A stretch of DNA of 64,000 bases from Anagrus nilaparvatae (GCA_022575985.1 JAKSXM010000231.1:27814501-27878500), one strand, 5' to 3'. Positions 1 to 13,110 are shown, numbered from the stretch's first letter. Notes: a model not told the origin generated them from the sequence alone. Numbers and translations are program-made.

Positions 1-185
1 CCCATGATATAATACAGTTAATTTTATTCAATTTTTTGTCAATTTTTTATATTTATACTTTTGAATCGCTGTGTTTGAAATTTTAAGATTTTCAGTTATT
101 TTTAATATTAGTCGATTTTTATACCCTAAAATGGACCACTGGAGAAGCAAGGATTTTAGAATGCAAATAATCATCAAAAACTTAT

Positions 186-735
186 AACCGATTCGTGTGA
201 ACCCAAATGCATGGAACATGTTTACTTCCAGCTGAGGGCTAGGTATAATGCAAATGTTACGCAACGTTACAATACAATTTTATAATTTTATAATTGTAAT
301 TATCACCTTACTAGATGTTAAGATTTTAAACCCAAACTATTCTGATTCCCTAAACGCGTATTATTCTAGTTCTCTAAATTAAAAATAGTCCCTTAACCTG
401 AATTATTACAAGTCCCTAAATCTGAATCATTCCAAGTCCCTAAATCAAAATTATTCTAAGTGCCTGAACCTGAATTATTTTAAGTCCCTAAATAAAAATT
501 ATTCTATGTCCCTGCACCTAAATCCAAACTATTTTGATTCCCTAAACACGTATTATTCTTGGTTCTTTAATCAAAATTATTCTAAGTCTTTAAATCGAAA
601 TTATTCTAAATCCTTAATCCCAGATTTTTCCAAGTCCCTAAATCGAAGTTATTCTATGTCCCATTTGATCTCATTCCCCTTGATTTTCAGATTTCCAAAG
701 TACCCCCTCCCTATAAACATGTTCCATGTTAAAAG
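186..735 (+). mobile_element. Family A element, full copy with 24-bp minisatellite
   Basis: The left end carries GTGTGAACCCAAATGCATGG followed by AACATGTT; the right end is CCTCCCTATAAACATGTTCC. In between (about 325-660) runs a degenerate tandem array of a 24-bp unit, roughly TTATTCTAAGTCCCTAAATC plus four variable bases. The same end-array-end layout recurs at eleven other places in the window. No transposase is seen. Confidence 0.75.
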
Positions 736-750
736 TAAAACAGACTCTCT

Positions 751-2157
751 GAGAGAAGTAAAGTTGATCCTCTAAAATAGAATTTTATGACCCATTATGT
801 ACAAAATGGACTCAATGAGCTAACATGAATGATGGAACAAAGTTTTTTACCCGAGAGATACATATATTTTACTTCACAGAATAGTATAGAACCTTTTGCA
901 TTTTGCTCTCAAATTCCGCTAAAAAACTCAAAGAGTGTCATAATTTACGATAGCACGTGCATTATAAATATATATCAGGTGTTTATAATAAAATTAAAAT
1001 AATAATAAGTTTTATATATCACACGTGTTTTTTTTTATTTCTAAGTTCGTTTTATTTTTGATATTAGATTGAAAATATTAAAATAAACCCGCATATAACA
1101 CGTGAGACTTTTTATATTGTTAAGTTCTCGTAATGAACTGGAAAAAAAATCAAGTTAACCGTTAAAAAAGAAATTAAAATAAATATTTTTACTTACATCA
1201 ATATTTCATCAATCGCTGATTAATTTTTTAAGATTCGAATGTGACATAAATACTTTGCAATGTAATTAAAATGAAAAGTTTCGGTTTATATCTTTAAAAA
1301 TCAAATATAGAAATACATAAAAGCTTGTATTTTGGATTTATATACTTTCTTTTGATTATTATTCCTGGAATTATTTGTTAATTTATTTTTAATGAAAAAA
1401 TTTATTTCACTGCAGTGCATGCATACTTTTTAAGAATTTTTATTATTTTGCAACAGATTTTTCATAAATAAAATATTTTTATTTCAAGAACTTACTAAAA
1501 ATTTTTAAAAATTATTTATGTTTTGTAGTTGGCAGCTAATAATAGAAATAAAAAAATTAATTTTTTTGTTCAAGCAAAACAATAAAATCTGTAATAAATA
1601 TTTCGAGGATTTGTTGAAAATCATGTCTAAAATCATGTCTACAATTAAGATCAAGCAAATTTTGGCTGAAATGGTGAAAGTTAAGCCGCATCTTTACAGT
1701 ATTTAGCAAAATCGAATGAAATCTGAACTTCTGCAAAATTTGATATAATCCCATGATTGGTATCGATATTTAATTTAAATACTTTTATTATGAGTTTGAA
1801 GGATTTTTACATGTTTAATTTTTGGCATATTTAAGTTTTGTTCAATCAAATTCAATAAATTTTAATAAATTTTGGGGGGATTTTTTTTTTCATAAATTGT
1901 TTAATATCTGTAAAATTTGACAATTTTTGGCGAAGTTTCGTAAAGCTTCAAAATATCAAGAAATTGCAAAATTAAGCGAAATTCGCTATTAATTTACAAA
2001 ACTTAAAACAAGCAATAAAACATTTCTGGATTTCTGAAAAATATTTTACCGATTTCTAATAAAATTTAATACATTGTTGCTAGAGTTTATCGATTTTTTT
2101 TTAAGTTTGTAATTGTGATTTCTCTTAAAATTATTTATGTTAAAAAATTAAAAAAAA
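751..2157. other. AT-rich spacer, nothing recognised
   Basis: Homopolymer-rich, no ORF above about 60 codons with any character, no clear repeat. Confidence 0.7.
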
Positions 2158-2250
2158 AAACAATTTTCCCTCACACTTTAAACCAGACTTGGGACTGTTA
2201 ATATGCTGAGCCAAATGCCAGATATTAGTGGTTTAAAAATTGTTTTTTTT
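2158..2250. repeat. Family I short repeat, copy 1
   Basis: AAACAATTTTCCCTCACACT, AGACTTGGGACTGTTAATAT, and GTGGTTTAAAAATTGTTT at the right: short imperfect terminal inverted repeats, about 90 bp. Confidence 0.6.
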
Positions 2251-2350
2251 TTAAGTCTATTTTTAATTTGAAAAAAATTCAATTATATATTTTTTATTTT
2301 CTACGTGCTCCTAGAACGTAAAACTCTTTTTACAAATTTATGTCTTGTTA

Positions 2351-3319
2351 TACAGGATGAGTCATTTTAAACGATACACTTAAATAACTCGAAAGCAAAA
2401 CAAAATAACGAAAACCGATTCATATAAAAGTTGGTAAATTGGGAAGGGGCCATCAAATGGGGGGCACTAGATTCGGATCTTAGGGTCCCATAATTAGGGC
2501 CTGACAGGACACAAATTAGGAATTTTGAATAGAAACTATACATTTTTATTTCAAATTTAGATTCTGCAGCTTTTAGGTCCAGATATGATTTTGGCTAAAC
2601 AAAAATACAAAGCCCATTTTTTAGACACAAAAAACCCTTCATACAGCTAGATATAAATGAAAAAAAGATGTTTTTCGGTAGTTACTACCATTTTCATTGT
2701 ATGTTTTTTGTGGGGGAATACTTTTGATGATTATTTGATATTTTACGTCCTACAGACCTTAATGGGTCAAGTTGGCTTTTTTTAAAGCTCAAAATGAACA
2801 AAATGATATTTTTGATAGGTACTACCATTTTTATTCTAAGTTGTTTGTGGTAAAAGACTGTGAGTGATTATTTGAGATTTTGGGTCCTACAGATTCTAAA
2901 AGGTCCATTAAGGTTTGTAGAACCCAAAATATCAAATAATCATCAAAAGTATTCCCCAACAAAAAACATACAATAAAACTGGTATTAACTACCAAAAAAA
3001 TCTTTTTTTTTTCATTTAGAGCAGTTTAAAAGTTTTTTTGAGTCTAAAAAATGGGCCTTGTATTTTTTTTTTAGCCAAACTCATATCTGGACCTAAAATT
3101 TGCTGCAGAATTTAAGTATCCATTAAAAAAGTATACTTTCTATTTAAAATTCCTAAGTTGGGTCCTGCTGGGCCTGGTGGTGTCCTAAGACCCAAATCTA
3201 ATGCCTTCCATTAGATGGCATCCTACCAACCAAACAACTTTTATATGAAACATTTTTCATTATTTTGCTTTGCTTTTGAGATATTTGAGTGTATATCGTT
3301 TAAAATGACTCACCCTGTA
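2351..3319. mobile_element. Family C fold-back element, complete
   Basis: Ends TACAGGATGAGTCATTTTAA and TTAAAATGACTCACCCTGTA. The two halves (about 2351-2780 and 2895-3319) are inverted copies: for example CAACTTTTATATGAAACA and GGACCTAAAATTTGC in one arm answer CATATAAAAGTTG and GCAGCTTTTAGGTCC in the other. 969 bp, no ORF; an RNA from it would fold into a long imperfect hairpin. Confidence 0.85.
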
Positions 3320-5056
3320 GTTCTATTATATTCTATTCTATGCAGATGAATGCAGAGAGGCTGATAATTTTGTTCAATAGACTGAGTAGTTAAGAAAAAA
3401 TGTATTCCTGCCATTTCAATAAAACGTTGTGTTGAATGGCTAGGTTGTTTTGCTTGAAATTTCAAGCAAAGCAACTGTGAAATATTCGAATAAACTCTAT
3501 TTTATTTAATATTTTAGTTTTTGCTTGCGGGTTTTAAACCAAATTAGTTGAATTTTTATAAAAAGCACCGCTACCATGTATCTTCTAGAGCAGCATAAAT
3601 CATATCTTTGTAAAACCTCTTAAGATTTCTTCAGTGTCTAATATAACAGAAAACCAAAGCACCAACGCAACTATTTCCCTCTTTGCAAGAAAGTTTTAAT
3701 TTTAGAGAATACCAAAATATGTTCTTATTTGCGAAATCTCTAAAATCTGCAAAAAATTTGCCATAACCGTTTTTTTTTTCTGATTAACAAATTTTTAAAA
3801 TTAGTACTAACATATTTTTAATAATCATAAAATAAAAATTATAATACATGTTTATAATTATTGTACGATATTTATCAAGGTAATTTTCATATATTTTCAG
3901 ACAGATGATACGTTAAAAAAAGGAAAAATTACTCCATTTCAACATTATGGCAGATGTACTAACTTTCAATACAACATAAATGTAGGTATGTCCTTGAAAA
4001 TAAAAAAATAATAATTTTTTTATTCATCCCCTTTATTAAACCCATACAATAAGTCAAACAATTAAAAAACAACTAAATATTACAATCCTTTTATTTTTTG
4101 TTTTAAAAAATTTTTACAAAAATGTCAAATAATTGCAATTTTTATGAATGAAAAAAAAATAAGCAAACTTTCATTAAGTGTAATTTAATCTCATTGTATA
4201 CACCTAAATAACAAATTATATACTCAAGTTATTTAAAAGTAATTGTATGGCTTATATAGGTTTGGGACACGCGCCAAAAAAAAAGAAAGGGTTTTCAGTG
4301 GTTTCTTTATTAGTCACTTGGTTAGATCAATTAAGTAAAAAAAAAGATGTTTTTATATATTATAAAAAATTTACATTTTCAAATTCAAGGTAATCAATAC
4401 TAAAATGAAGGTAACTAATATACCCTGCAGTTACTATTGACAATATTTAATGATTAATCCTATATTATATTTACTTTGTGTACTTTACAACTTGTCACGT
4501 AAATTTTATGTGCATTTTTCACGACGATTTTTTTTTCTCTCTAAAGTAAACATAAAACTTATGACTATACACACGATATATTATATTTTACTTTTTTTTT
4601 TACTTAAAAGTTATATGGAATGATCTAGGTTGGTTTAGAAAAATTAATTTTCTTTTTTGAAATATTCAAGCTTGATTCAATTCTGATTTCAAATAGTACC
4701 TATTTTATCGAAAATTTGAACAAAAATAATCCAACTGTGTGATTTTACTTTAAAGTTTTAAAAACTTTAAATGAAAGTTGCTAAAACAGTAGGAAAAAAC
4801 ACTTTTTACTTTACCAAAATTAATAAAATAAAATCAAAGTATTTTATCCTGAAAAATAATAAGCATTCTTGATTAAAGAAAATAACGTAAACATAAATGA
4901 AATGATGCTTTTTTGGTTCTAAATGTCTAGTTTATGGTTATAACACTTTTGAGGTTTAAGATAAGACAAAAAGTTCCAAAGTAAATGATGTAAAACAGAC
5001 CCCCTAGAAAAAAAATCCTTTCAATTTCACAACTTTATTTACAAAAAAATTTATAA
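3320..5056. other. AT-rich spacer, nothing recognised
   Basis: No repeat partner or coding signal seen. TTTCAAGC/GCTTGAAATT near 3450 is a minor local inverted repeat. Confidence 0.65.
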
Positions 5057-5360
5057 CTGTTATGTTTGTAAACACAACCAAAAGTATGGAACATGTTCAC
5101 TTAAAACAGCTTTAACACATATTTCCTAATTATTATAAATCCTAGAACACAAATTGTAATAAGTCCCTAAATTGAAATTATCGTAAGTCCATAAACCTAA
5201 AGTATTCTAAGTCCCCAAATAAAAATTATTCCAAGCCCCTTAACCCAAATTGTTCTAAGTCCATTTGGCCCCCTCTAAATTCCTCACTTTTTCACCCCCC
5301 CCCTTTCTACTTCAAGGGACTTATTAGGGTATACCTACTTATGAACATGTTCCATGTTAA
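5057..5360 (+). mobile_element. Family A element, copy 2
   Basis: Left end: ACACAACC, then ATGGAACATGTTCACTT and AACAGCTTTAAC. A short array of TCTAAGTCC-type units follows, then a C-rich stretch and the right end ATGAACATGTTCCATG. Same orientation as the copy at 186-735. Confidence 0.75.
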
Positions 5361-6396
5361 TAAATCAGCCTTAACATATTTTAAATACTATGTTGCAAAA
5401 ATGTTTTTTACTTTTCCTAAAAATTTGCTATGCAGGTTAAGAATGATTTTTCAGATTACCCCATGTACAGAATAATATATTTTTAGTAATAATTTAATGA
5501 AAATGAGTATATATATGCATAATTTTTTTTCACAAAATATAAATACATTCATGCCTAGATATAGCAAAAAATGTAAATATTACTTAGTGTTGACGTTATA
5601 CATAGATTGTTGGATATCATCGTCAGGTTTATTGTTCTTCATTATTATTTTTTTTTTTCTTTTTATGACTTTTTTTTATCGATTGCACAAACATATAATG
5701 ATATGACATATATGTAATATTTCAATAAATAAAAATATTTTTCAACCCTTTTGTTTTGTTTTTTAAAAGCTTTCTTTTCAATCACTTTATTTTATAATAT
5801 TTTTTTTTTTCAATCATATTCAATATTTTATATTATAAGTGAGAAATCGTGAGAATAAAAAAAAAAATTTTTTACATCCGTTTTTGCGTTTTTCCGGTCT
5901 TCTTATACGTGTAAAATGTTTCGCACTATATTTTTTTTCATATTATATGCAAAGTTGAAGAAAAAAAATAAAAATTACAATAGAGCTTTCGTGTTCGATA
6001 CACTTATTATTATATTTATTATATAAAGGACTTTATATGTACAGATATTTGACACACATTTTTTTTTCTTCAATAAAATACAGGAAATTTTATTAAATAT
6101 TTTTTGAATGAACAATTTATGCATTAACAATAATAGAATATTTAAAAGAATTTACAAAATATTATTGAATTTATAAATAATAAAAAAAATCCTTTATGAT
6201 TTTTCATAACAGTTTTTTATTATGTATTTTTGTTTTCGTGACAACGGCTGTTCTTGCAAAAATTTGGTATAATTTTTACTTTTTTGGGCCTAGTTTTGAA
6301 AACAAGGGATCTGCAATAAATGTATTAGCTTTTTCTAAAAATAGACAGTCCGAAATATGTCTTGAAATTCTGACTCTACACTTTAAAAAAAACATA

Positions 6397-6740
6397 GCTA
6401 GTTTGTGTTTTCAGACAACCAACGATCATGGGACATGTGCACTTATAATAGCTTTAACGTATTACAACAAATCCCAAAATATAAATTATCCTATAAGTCA
6501 ATAAGTTATTGTTCTTATCAGGTTCTGATCAGGCCCTGACCCCACTTAAATTATTCTAGTTCCTGAATCGAAAATATTCTAAGTCCATTTCACCCCCCCC
6601 TAAAAACGTCAATTTTCACCCCCCCCCCTCCCCTGCCAAGTCAGACAGGGGAACCTGAAGGGACACATTTTATCCCCCTTCTAAATTTTCAGGTTCCCAA
6701 AGTATTCCTTCCTAAATATACATGCATGTTCTATTTTAAT
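6397..6740 (+). mobile_element. Family A element, copy 3
   Basis: GTTTGTG...CAACCAACGATCATGG at the left, AGCTTTAACGTATTACAAC, a short array with TTATTCTAGTTCCTGAATCG, runs of C, then TTTTCAGGTTCCCAAAGTAT and CATGCATGTTCTA at the right. The palindromes at both ends are mutated here. Confidence 0.7.
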
Positions 6741-6990
6741 ATTTTTGAACAGTAATTTATCCCTTTAAATTTTATGGTTATTATTTGATAATAAATTTAA
6801 ATGTAATAGTACATTTTTAACCGTCTGGTAGTTATATTTATTTTGCATAATGCGGAGATTTAAAGATGAGATCCTGAAATCGCATTTGGTAATAATAAAT
6901 ATTTTTAGATGAGGTTGGGAATGTTTTTTCCTCTACAAGGGGCAATATTGACGACACTCAAAATTGGAATATAGTCATTATTACCTGCTA

Positions 6991-7396
6991 GTAGGGGCAT
7001 GTGGTTACCCAACCCAAAGATTCGGGCGGTCTTTACTTTTTCATGTCGGGTCGGGTCAGTTTTCGGTTATACCCTAAATGTTTCAGAGGTCTGAAGGTAC
7101 AGTTTCTAGGTGAGAAAATTCCCTGAAATTAAGATCCTATGATCTTTTTTGCAAAAAATTATCATTCACTCTTAAAAATGAGAATAAAAGGGTAAAAATG
7201 ACATTTTTAAGAGTGAATGGAAATTTGTCACAAAAAAGATCATAGGGTCGTAATGCCAGGGAAATTTCACACCCAAAAACTGTATCTACGGACCTCTGAA
7301 ACTTTTCAGGTATAACTGAAAACCGACCCGACCCGAAAAATAAAGACCGGGTTAAGGGCGTATACCCAAAAATTCGGGTAGCCGCACGACCCCTAC
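6991..7396. mobile_element. Fold-back element
   Basis: GTAGGGGCATGTGGTTACCC answers GGGTAGCCGCACGACCCCTAC at the right. Arms of about 180 bp pair through GGTCGGGTCAGTTTTCGG / CCGACCCGACC and GATCCTATGATC / GATCATAGGGTC to a loop near 7190. ACCTGCTAGTA before and ACCTGCCAGTA after may be a target duplication. GC-richer than its surroundings. Confidence 0.8.
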
Positions 7397-7399
7397 CCC

Positions 7400-8989
7400 C
7401 CTACCTGCCAGTAAAGAAAAATGTGATTTTATAGGTAAAGTTTTAAAGATTGAAATTATTTGGCAAACGATCCTTTTTAACATCTATACAAATAGCAAAC
7501 ATTATTAATCTGGAAAGGTAATTTACGTGCGAATCGGACTATTCTTTACTTTTTTGGACATAGGCTCCTAATAATCTTTTACTTGATGCAAGCGTCCAAA
7601 AACCACACATTTGACAAATTTTCGAGCAAATTTTTCGCAACTACCGAAAAATATTAATTTACTATTTCAGATCATGCATATAACAAAAAGATAATGTATT
7701 TTATTATTATTTGGCTATTTTTCATATTTTGGCCTTGGGTCGTATTTAAATCCTGAAATTATGCAGATTTTTACACAGAAACATAATATTTTGAATAATA
7801 GAATTTTTATAAACGCAAAAATAAAAAGAAAAACAAATTTTTTAAAATCCTGTTCAACAAGTAATATAATGTCCAATTTTTTGATATATATTTTTATATA
7901 TTTTTAAAGGAAAGTAAAAAAAAAATATCTTTTTTTATAATATTTATTTTTTAAAACCACCTGCTTACACATATATATATAAAATTCTATAAATATTCTT
8001 AAAAAATTATAATCATTTTAATCATCACTTTAAATACAAAAAAATACATAAAAAATGAATATAAGTTAATCGTTTGATTAATTTAAATATTTAATTAATT
8101 AATTATTGACACGTGTAGTAGATACAGAATTTTTTTAAAAAAAAATTAGAGAAAGTTTTTTTTATTTTTTTCTTAAATCATTCAAAAAAACCAACAGATT
8201 TTTTGTATATTTTAAATTTTTCTGAGGTATAGAGATAAATTTAATACCTTAGATCTCTTATAAAAAATGTGATCTATTATATTGCAAGGTGTATTAATTT
8301 AACAGCTGAAAAAGAATCCTTGAAGATGAAAGAGAGTTCTTTGACACATTACAGACTTAGTCAATTTTTTTAAGAAAACGGAAACACAGTTTTTATTTTC
8401 ATTGAAAAAAAGTAGAAATTTTTTTAACTTCATTCATTGATAGTGTTTCTCCATGACCAAATTTCACCCTTAAATTTACAAATTACATATCAACAAAAAA
8501 ATATAAGACAATATATTGAATTACGATGTATAGTATTGCAATTAATTAAATTATACCTTACAAAAAGTATATAATTAAAAAATTGTCAATATGTATATAC
8601 TTACAAGTGAAAATATTTCTTAAAAGTCATTAAAATCAGCTAAAAAAAAAAAGAAATTTAAAAATATACTTGTATACAGAGTAGTTGTTAAAAAAGTAAG
8701 AAAAATTTTTATATTAAATATGTATTTGGATTTTTTTGGTAATATAGATCCTCTCACTTTAAATATGTAATTTTGACCCTCGAGGCTAATAACCAGTATT
8801 TTTTTTGAGGAAAGGAATAATATAAATTAAAAATCAAGGAAAAATCAAAAGATTTTATTGATAGATATGTAGAAATAATGTATCTTATTTTTTTTCTCTA
8901 TATATGACGTTAAGTAATTTATGATTAATGAGATTCAACGAGAGGATAAAAAAATTTTTTTTTATTATAAGTTTATTATACAGTAAAAC
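7400..8989. other. AT-rich spacer, nothing recognised
   Basis: Long poly(A) and poly(T) runs, no supported feature. The adjoining 5361-6396 is of the same kind. Confidence 0.65.
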
Positions 8990-9120
8990 AACAGCATAAG
9001 AAGAGGCACGCGACACTATATAGCAAGGACTCAAACGATTTTTTTTTTACTGCACCTGCAGACGTCGATCGGCTTCTTTCTAACTGACTGAGATGACTCG
9101 TGTCAGGTTGCACACATCAA
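8990..9120. promoter_or_regulatory. GC-richer block, candidate regulatory element
   Basis: Contains AAGAGGCACGCGACAC, an E-box in GCACCTGCAGACGTCGATCG, and ACTCGTGTCAGGTTGC. It has no repeat partner in the window and no ORF. CACCTG is a sequence bHLH dimers bind. Function is inference. Confidence 0.3.
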
Positions 9121-9506
9121 TTTTTTTTTGCATTTAAGCTTATGTTTGATAAAATAAAAAAATGTAATTATTTGTTATAAAAATTAAAAATTTAAGTAAA
9201 TATGATATTATTTTATGATAACCTGAGTAATTTAAGTTTCAATTAAATTATGATGTTGCTCTTGTTGTTTATTAAATGTTTTGATTTAAGGTATTTTATC
9301 ACTCAAGTCTAGAGAAAAAGTGATTTGATTCAAGCCCTAAAAAAATTTATTTTTATTTAATTACAAAGAATACTTACTTACTAGTTTCTGAATTATCTAT
9401 TTTCTGAACTTAGCAACTCACCAGAAGTCCAGTAGATTATACAGATTTTCAAGCTTTAAGTTACTATTTATTATATGTACATTCCTTTAGAAAAATGAAT
9501 TATATC

Positions 9507-9804
9507 TACACTGTAAAAAGTAACTTTCTTATTATTAACAAAAAAATTAGAACATTTTCGAAAAATCAGTAAATTTCTTTTTGTGAATTCGTAAGAAAAT
9601 TTATAAAAAATAGTTGTAAATTTCCGAAAAATAGTTTTGAATTTACAAATTTTTTTGAGAATTCTCGAATTTTTCGATAATATACTAAATTTAGTAAACT
9701 TACGATTTTTATCGAATATTTACAAATTTTTTTGAAAATTCACTAATTTTTCGAAAAAATTCTATTTTTTTTGTAAATCTAAGAAAGTTACTTTTTACAG
9801 TGTA
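9507..9804. mobile_element. Family B MITE (TA target duplication), copy 1
   Basis: Starts TA-CACTGTAAAAAGTAACTT and ends with its reverse complement (AAGTTACTTTTTACAGTG-TA): perfect terminal repeats of about 20 bp. The 294-bp body is itself largely palindromic, rich in TTCGAAAA and GTAAATTT, with no ORF. TA on both sides suggests Tc1/mariner-type mobilisation. Confidence 0.88.
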
Positions 9805-10116
9805 CTCTTTTTAGTCAGGTCTGACATGTGGAGTGAAAGAGGGGGAGGTGAAACGTACCCCCTTTTCTTCCACCCCGTTAAGTGAAAAATTTAATTTCTT
9901 TTAATTTTACATGTCCTAGTAAGTAGGTAATTTGGGTAGTTAAATCCAAATAAGGCGTCAGAAATTTTTTTGGAGTAATGTAGCACCCTTATTTTCACCT
10001 TTTCAATCCTAAAGATACCATTTTTTTTAAATAAACTTTTTCTCTAATTTTTATCCATTCTAGGTATTTTGGGCTGCTGAAACTGAATCTGAGATCAAAA
10101 ATTATATTATAGGGGT

Positions 10117-10752
10117 GTAACATGGAACATGTTCATTGAATGGGGTATTTGAAAAAGTCTGGCTCGGCAGGGGGGAGGGGTGAAATGGACTTAGAATATT
10201 TTTGACTTAAGGACTTATAATAATTTGAAATGGGAGCCAGGGCCTGATCAGGCCCTAATAAAAACCAGAACTTAGAATACTTTAGGTTTATGGACTTAGG
10301 ATTTATGATAATTAGGGAGTATATACTGTAAAAAGTAACTTTCTTAGATTTACAAAAAAAATAGAATTTTTTCGAAAAATTAGCGAATTTTCAAAAAATT
10401 TTGTAAATATTTCGTAAATTTACTAAATTTAGTATATTATCGAAAAATTCGAGAATTCTTGATTTTTTTTGTTGTGATTTTACGAAAAAAAATTGTAAAT
10501 TATCAATTTTTCTTGCGAATTCACAAAAAAAATCGAGATTACTCGAATTTTTCGTTCATATACTAAATTTAGTAAATATACGATTTTTTTCAAATATTTA
10601 CAAATTTTTTCGAAAATTTACTAATTTTTCGAAAATGTTCTAATTTTTTTGTTAATTTAAGAAAGTTACTTTTTACAGTGTACGTTGAAACTGTTATAAG
10701 TGAACATGTTCCATGATCGTTGGTTGAGTGAATACACAATCCAGTTATAAAT
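10117..10752 (-). mobile_element. Family A element, copy 4, split by a family B MITE
   Basis: Reverse orientation. 10117-10321 holds the right end (CATGGAACATGTTCATTG), the G-rich block and array units; 10683-10752 holds the left end (GTTGAAACTGTTATAAGTG, GAACATGTTCCATGATCGTT). The 360 bp between are a family B MITE. Joining the flanks restores the family A sequence seen at 51003-51020. Confidence 0.85.
10322..10682. mobile_element. Family B MITE, copy 2, inserted into a family A element
   Basis: TA-TACTGTAAAAAGTAACTT (one change in the first base) to AAGTTACTTTTTACAGTG-TA. Removing the element and one TA restores GGGAGTATACGTTGAAAC, which aligns with GGGTGCATACGTTAAAAC of the intact family A copy at 51003-51020. 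That fixes both the insertion boundary and the TA duplication. Confidence 0.92.
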
Positions 10753-11044
10753 TTTTTCACCCTGTCAAACCTTAATAATTTTGATTTTTTAAGAAGCCTC
10801 ATATTTTTTTCTATTTGATATCGTCTAGTAGGTACTTTGGGCTGCTGAACCTATATCAGGGTCCAAAATCTGTTTTTGAGAGTGACGTATGACCCTTACT
10901 TTTACCCTTTTCACCCTCAAAATACTATTTATTTAAAACACATTTTCTTTTCAATTTTTATCAATTTGCATTGTGGTCTGCTAAAACTGAATCTGGGTTG
11001 AAAAATTATTTTTTAATAATATTTTTTAAAATTATTATTTGTAT

Positions 11045-11230
11045 TAGTTAGAATATTTTAGGTTTATGGGCATGGAATAATTCGAACTTAGGGACTCACA
11101 ATAATTTTGGTTTAGAACTAGTATAATCTGGGTTTAGGGATTTATTTGATTTTAAAAGGTTTTTTAGGAAGCTGGGATGTAAGTAAAAAATAAGTGGACA
11201 GTAAACATAAACATGTTTGATGCAAGTTGT
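11045..11230 (-). mobile_element. Family A fragment
   Basis: Contains reverse-strand array units (TTAGAATATTTTAGG, AACTTAGGGACTCACAATAA) and AAACATGTTT at 11209-11218. The C/G-rich end block is missing. Confidence 0.5.
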
Positions 11231-11777
11231 TTGTGTAGCGTAAAAATACAATCTCGTTATAAGTATTTTATATTATTCACAGCTTTTGATTTCAAAAAAA
11301 TTTTTAATTTTTAGTTTCGACCTGGTTTGGGAAAGTTTTTTTCAAATCTAAACTTAAATGAGGGCAGATAGAACTCCAGTGAAATAGAGTACATGTAAAA
11401 TTCTATAATTAAAATTGATTACATTATTTATATAATTCTACATTTTTTTTAATTTAAATATAAATACACATACTTAAAGTAAATGTACTTAAATATTATC
11501 GTAAACCTATATTTTTTATTCAGCCTACATACTGTAAAAACTATAATAAACCTTTAAAGCAAATTACTATTATATCGATTCAAGTGGTAATTGATTTGAC
11601 TTTTAAAATATTATTAAAAAACAGTTTGAATAAAACACATATTCCAAAATATTTAAATATACTAAATCCGACTTTAAATTAAAGACTTGGCAATTTTTTC
11701 CCCGAAAGTACAGGTGAATTTGACTTTAGCTTATTATTTCAATTAATTTCAAATTATATTAAAAGTTACTCTATTTT

Positions 11778-11991
11778 ACGGCCGCTAAGTAAAAAGTTCC
11801 AAAGTTCCAGATTTGGAACAAGTCTAGGATAGACTTGTCTTGTCTTCCCAAGTCTTTGCCAAACTTGTTCTAAGAGACTTCAATTTTCACTAGATAAAAT
11901 TTCAATTTTCATTGGACAAGTTTGGGCTAGACTTGGCAATACAACTCTATCCTAGACTTGCACCAAGTCTGGAATTTTTTACGCGAGTACA
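11778..11991. mobile_element. Small fold-back element
   Basis: AAAAAGTTCCAAAGTTCCAG and CAAGTCTAGGATAGACTTG at the left answer CTATCCTAGACTTGCACCAA and GTCTGGAATTTTTTACGCG at the right. AAGTCT/AGACTT is repeated inside. About 215 bp. Confidence 0.65.
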
Positions 11992-12099
11992 AATTTTTTA
12001 CCTTATATTTTTTGGTTTACTTATATTACAAATTTTTTGGTTTTGTGGATATTTCAATGATGCAAAAGTCTTTAAATAGGAAAAACCTCCCTTATTAAG

Positions 12100-12347
12100 T
12101 ACACTGAAGAAAATCCGCTAGCAGATTTCCGCTTGCCGCAAGAGGAATTCCGCTTGTATCCAGCGAAGTTTTTTATCTCGTTAATAGATTACAAATGACT
12201 TGAAACGTAAAAATATTTTTCCCGCTTACTTGGGATATGCGTATATCGGTATGATGAGATTTGAGAAATTTTTTGAAAAAAAAAAGAATAAATGTTATTT
12301 TAAATTTTCTTTACGTTTCAAGTCAGTTGCAATTTTTTTTCAGTGTA
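12100..12347. mobile_element. Family D MITE, copy 1
   Basis: TA-CACTGAAGAAAATCCGC at the left, TTTTTTTTCAGTG-TA at the right. The inner arms contain ACTTGAAACGTAAA and its complement TTTACGTTTCAAGT, and TTCCGCTTGCCGCAAG. No coding capacity. Confidence 0.75.
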
Positions 12348-12984
12348 CTTTTGAATTATGTATAAACCATTTCGAGATTTTTTTCTTATTCCATTTCTAA
12401 AAGGGGAGTTTTTTGCAAATTTGACTAAAAAAAACGTAAAGAGTGACAAAAAATAGCGTACAGTTGATAAAATCTCTATTTGGTGCCCATTAAACCCCAA
12501 ATCTGCAGCATCTGGATTGGAGTAGTAATCAATTTAACAATGGTAAACTCTAGAGCTGAAATTTCGGCAATAAAAGATGTAATTTTTAAGCTTACTTAAT
12601 TCTACGACTTGTCACAAGAAATCGCGTCTCTTTATACCTAAAAAACTTAAAATCTCACCTGAAAAAGCAAATTTTATAATATGACATAATTCTTTCAAAT
12701 ATACCTACATTATAAAAAAAAGCTGTTAATATGATTTTTTTAAGGTACAACATCTAATAATAGTCAGTGTTTTTTCTTTTATATATTAAATTATACTTTC
12801 AACTCATTAATATTCGATCAATAAATGTATACATAAAATGAGTATACTATAATCAACCAACACGTGTCAAATAATCAAACATTACCTCGTAATTGACAGG
12901 TTTGCTTCGATTTCGCCGTTGTATAAAACTCATATATGGCCAGGTTAAAAAATCTTTTATATATGGAATCATATTATATGGAAT

Positions 12985-13110
12985 TTAGGTCAACAGTGGC
13001 CGGCTGTCGTTAACCATCCAGTATAATTTCTTATATATAATATTATGATGAGCATAAGTACAAGCATATTATAAAAGCTGACTGCACGCGTCGTCGCGCG
13101 TCAACCGTTT
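12985..13110. promoter_or_regulatory. GC-richer block, candidate regulatory element
   Basis: GGTCAACAGTGGCCGGCTGT at the start and GACTGCACGCGTCGTCGCGC at the end. Unique in the window, no coding potential. Confidence 0.25.

Noticed and set aside
325..660. Regular repeats suggesting a CRISPR-like array
   Set aside because: 24-bp degenerate units without unique spacers in a eukaryotic transposon relic; a minisatellite, not CRISPR.
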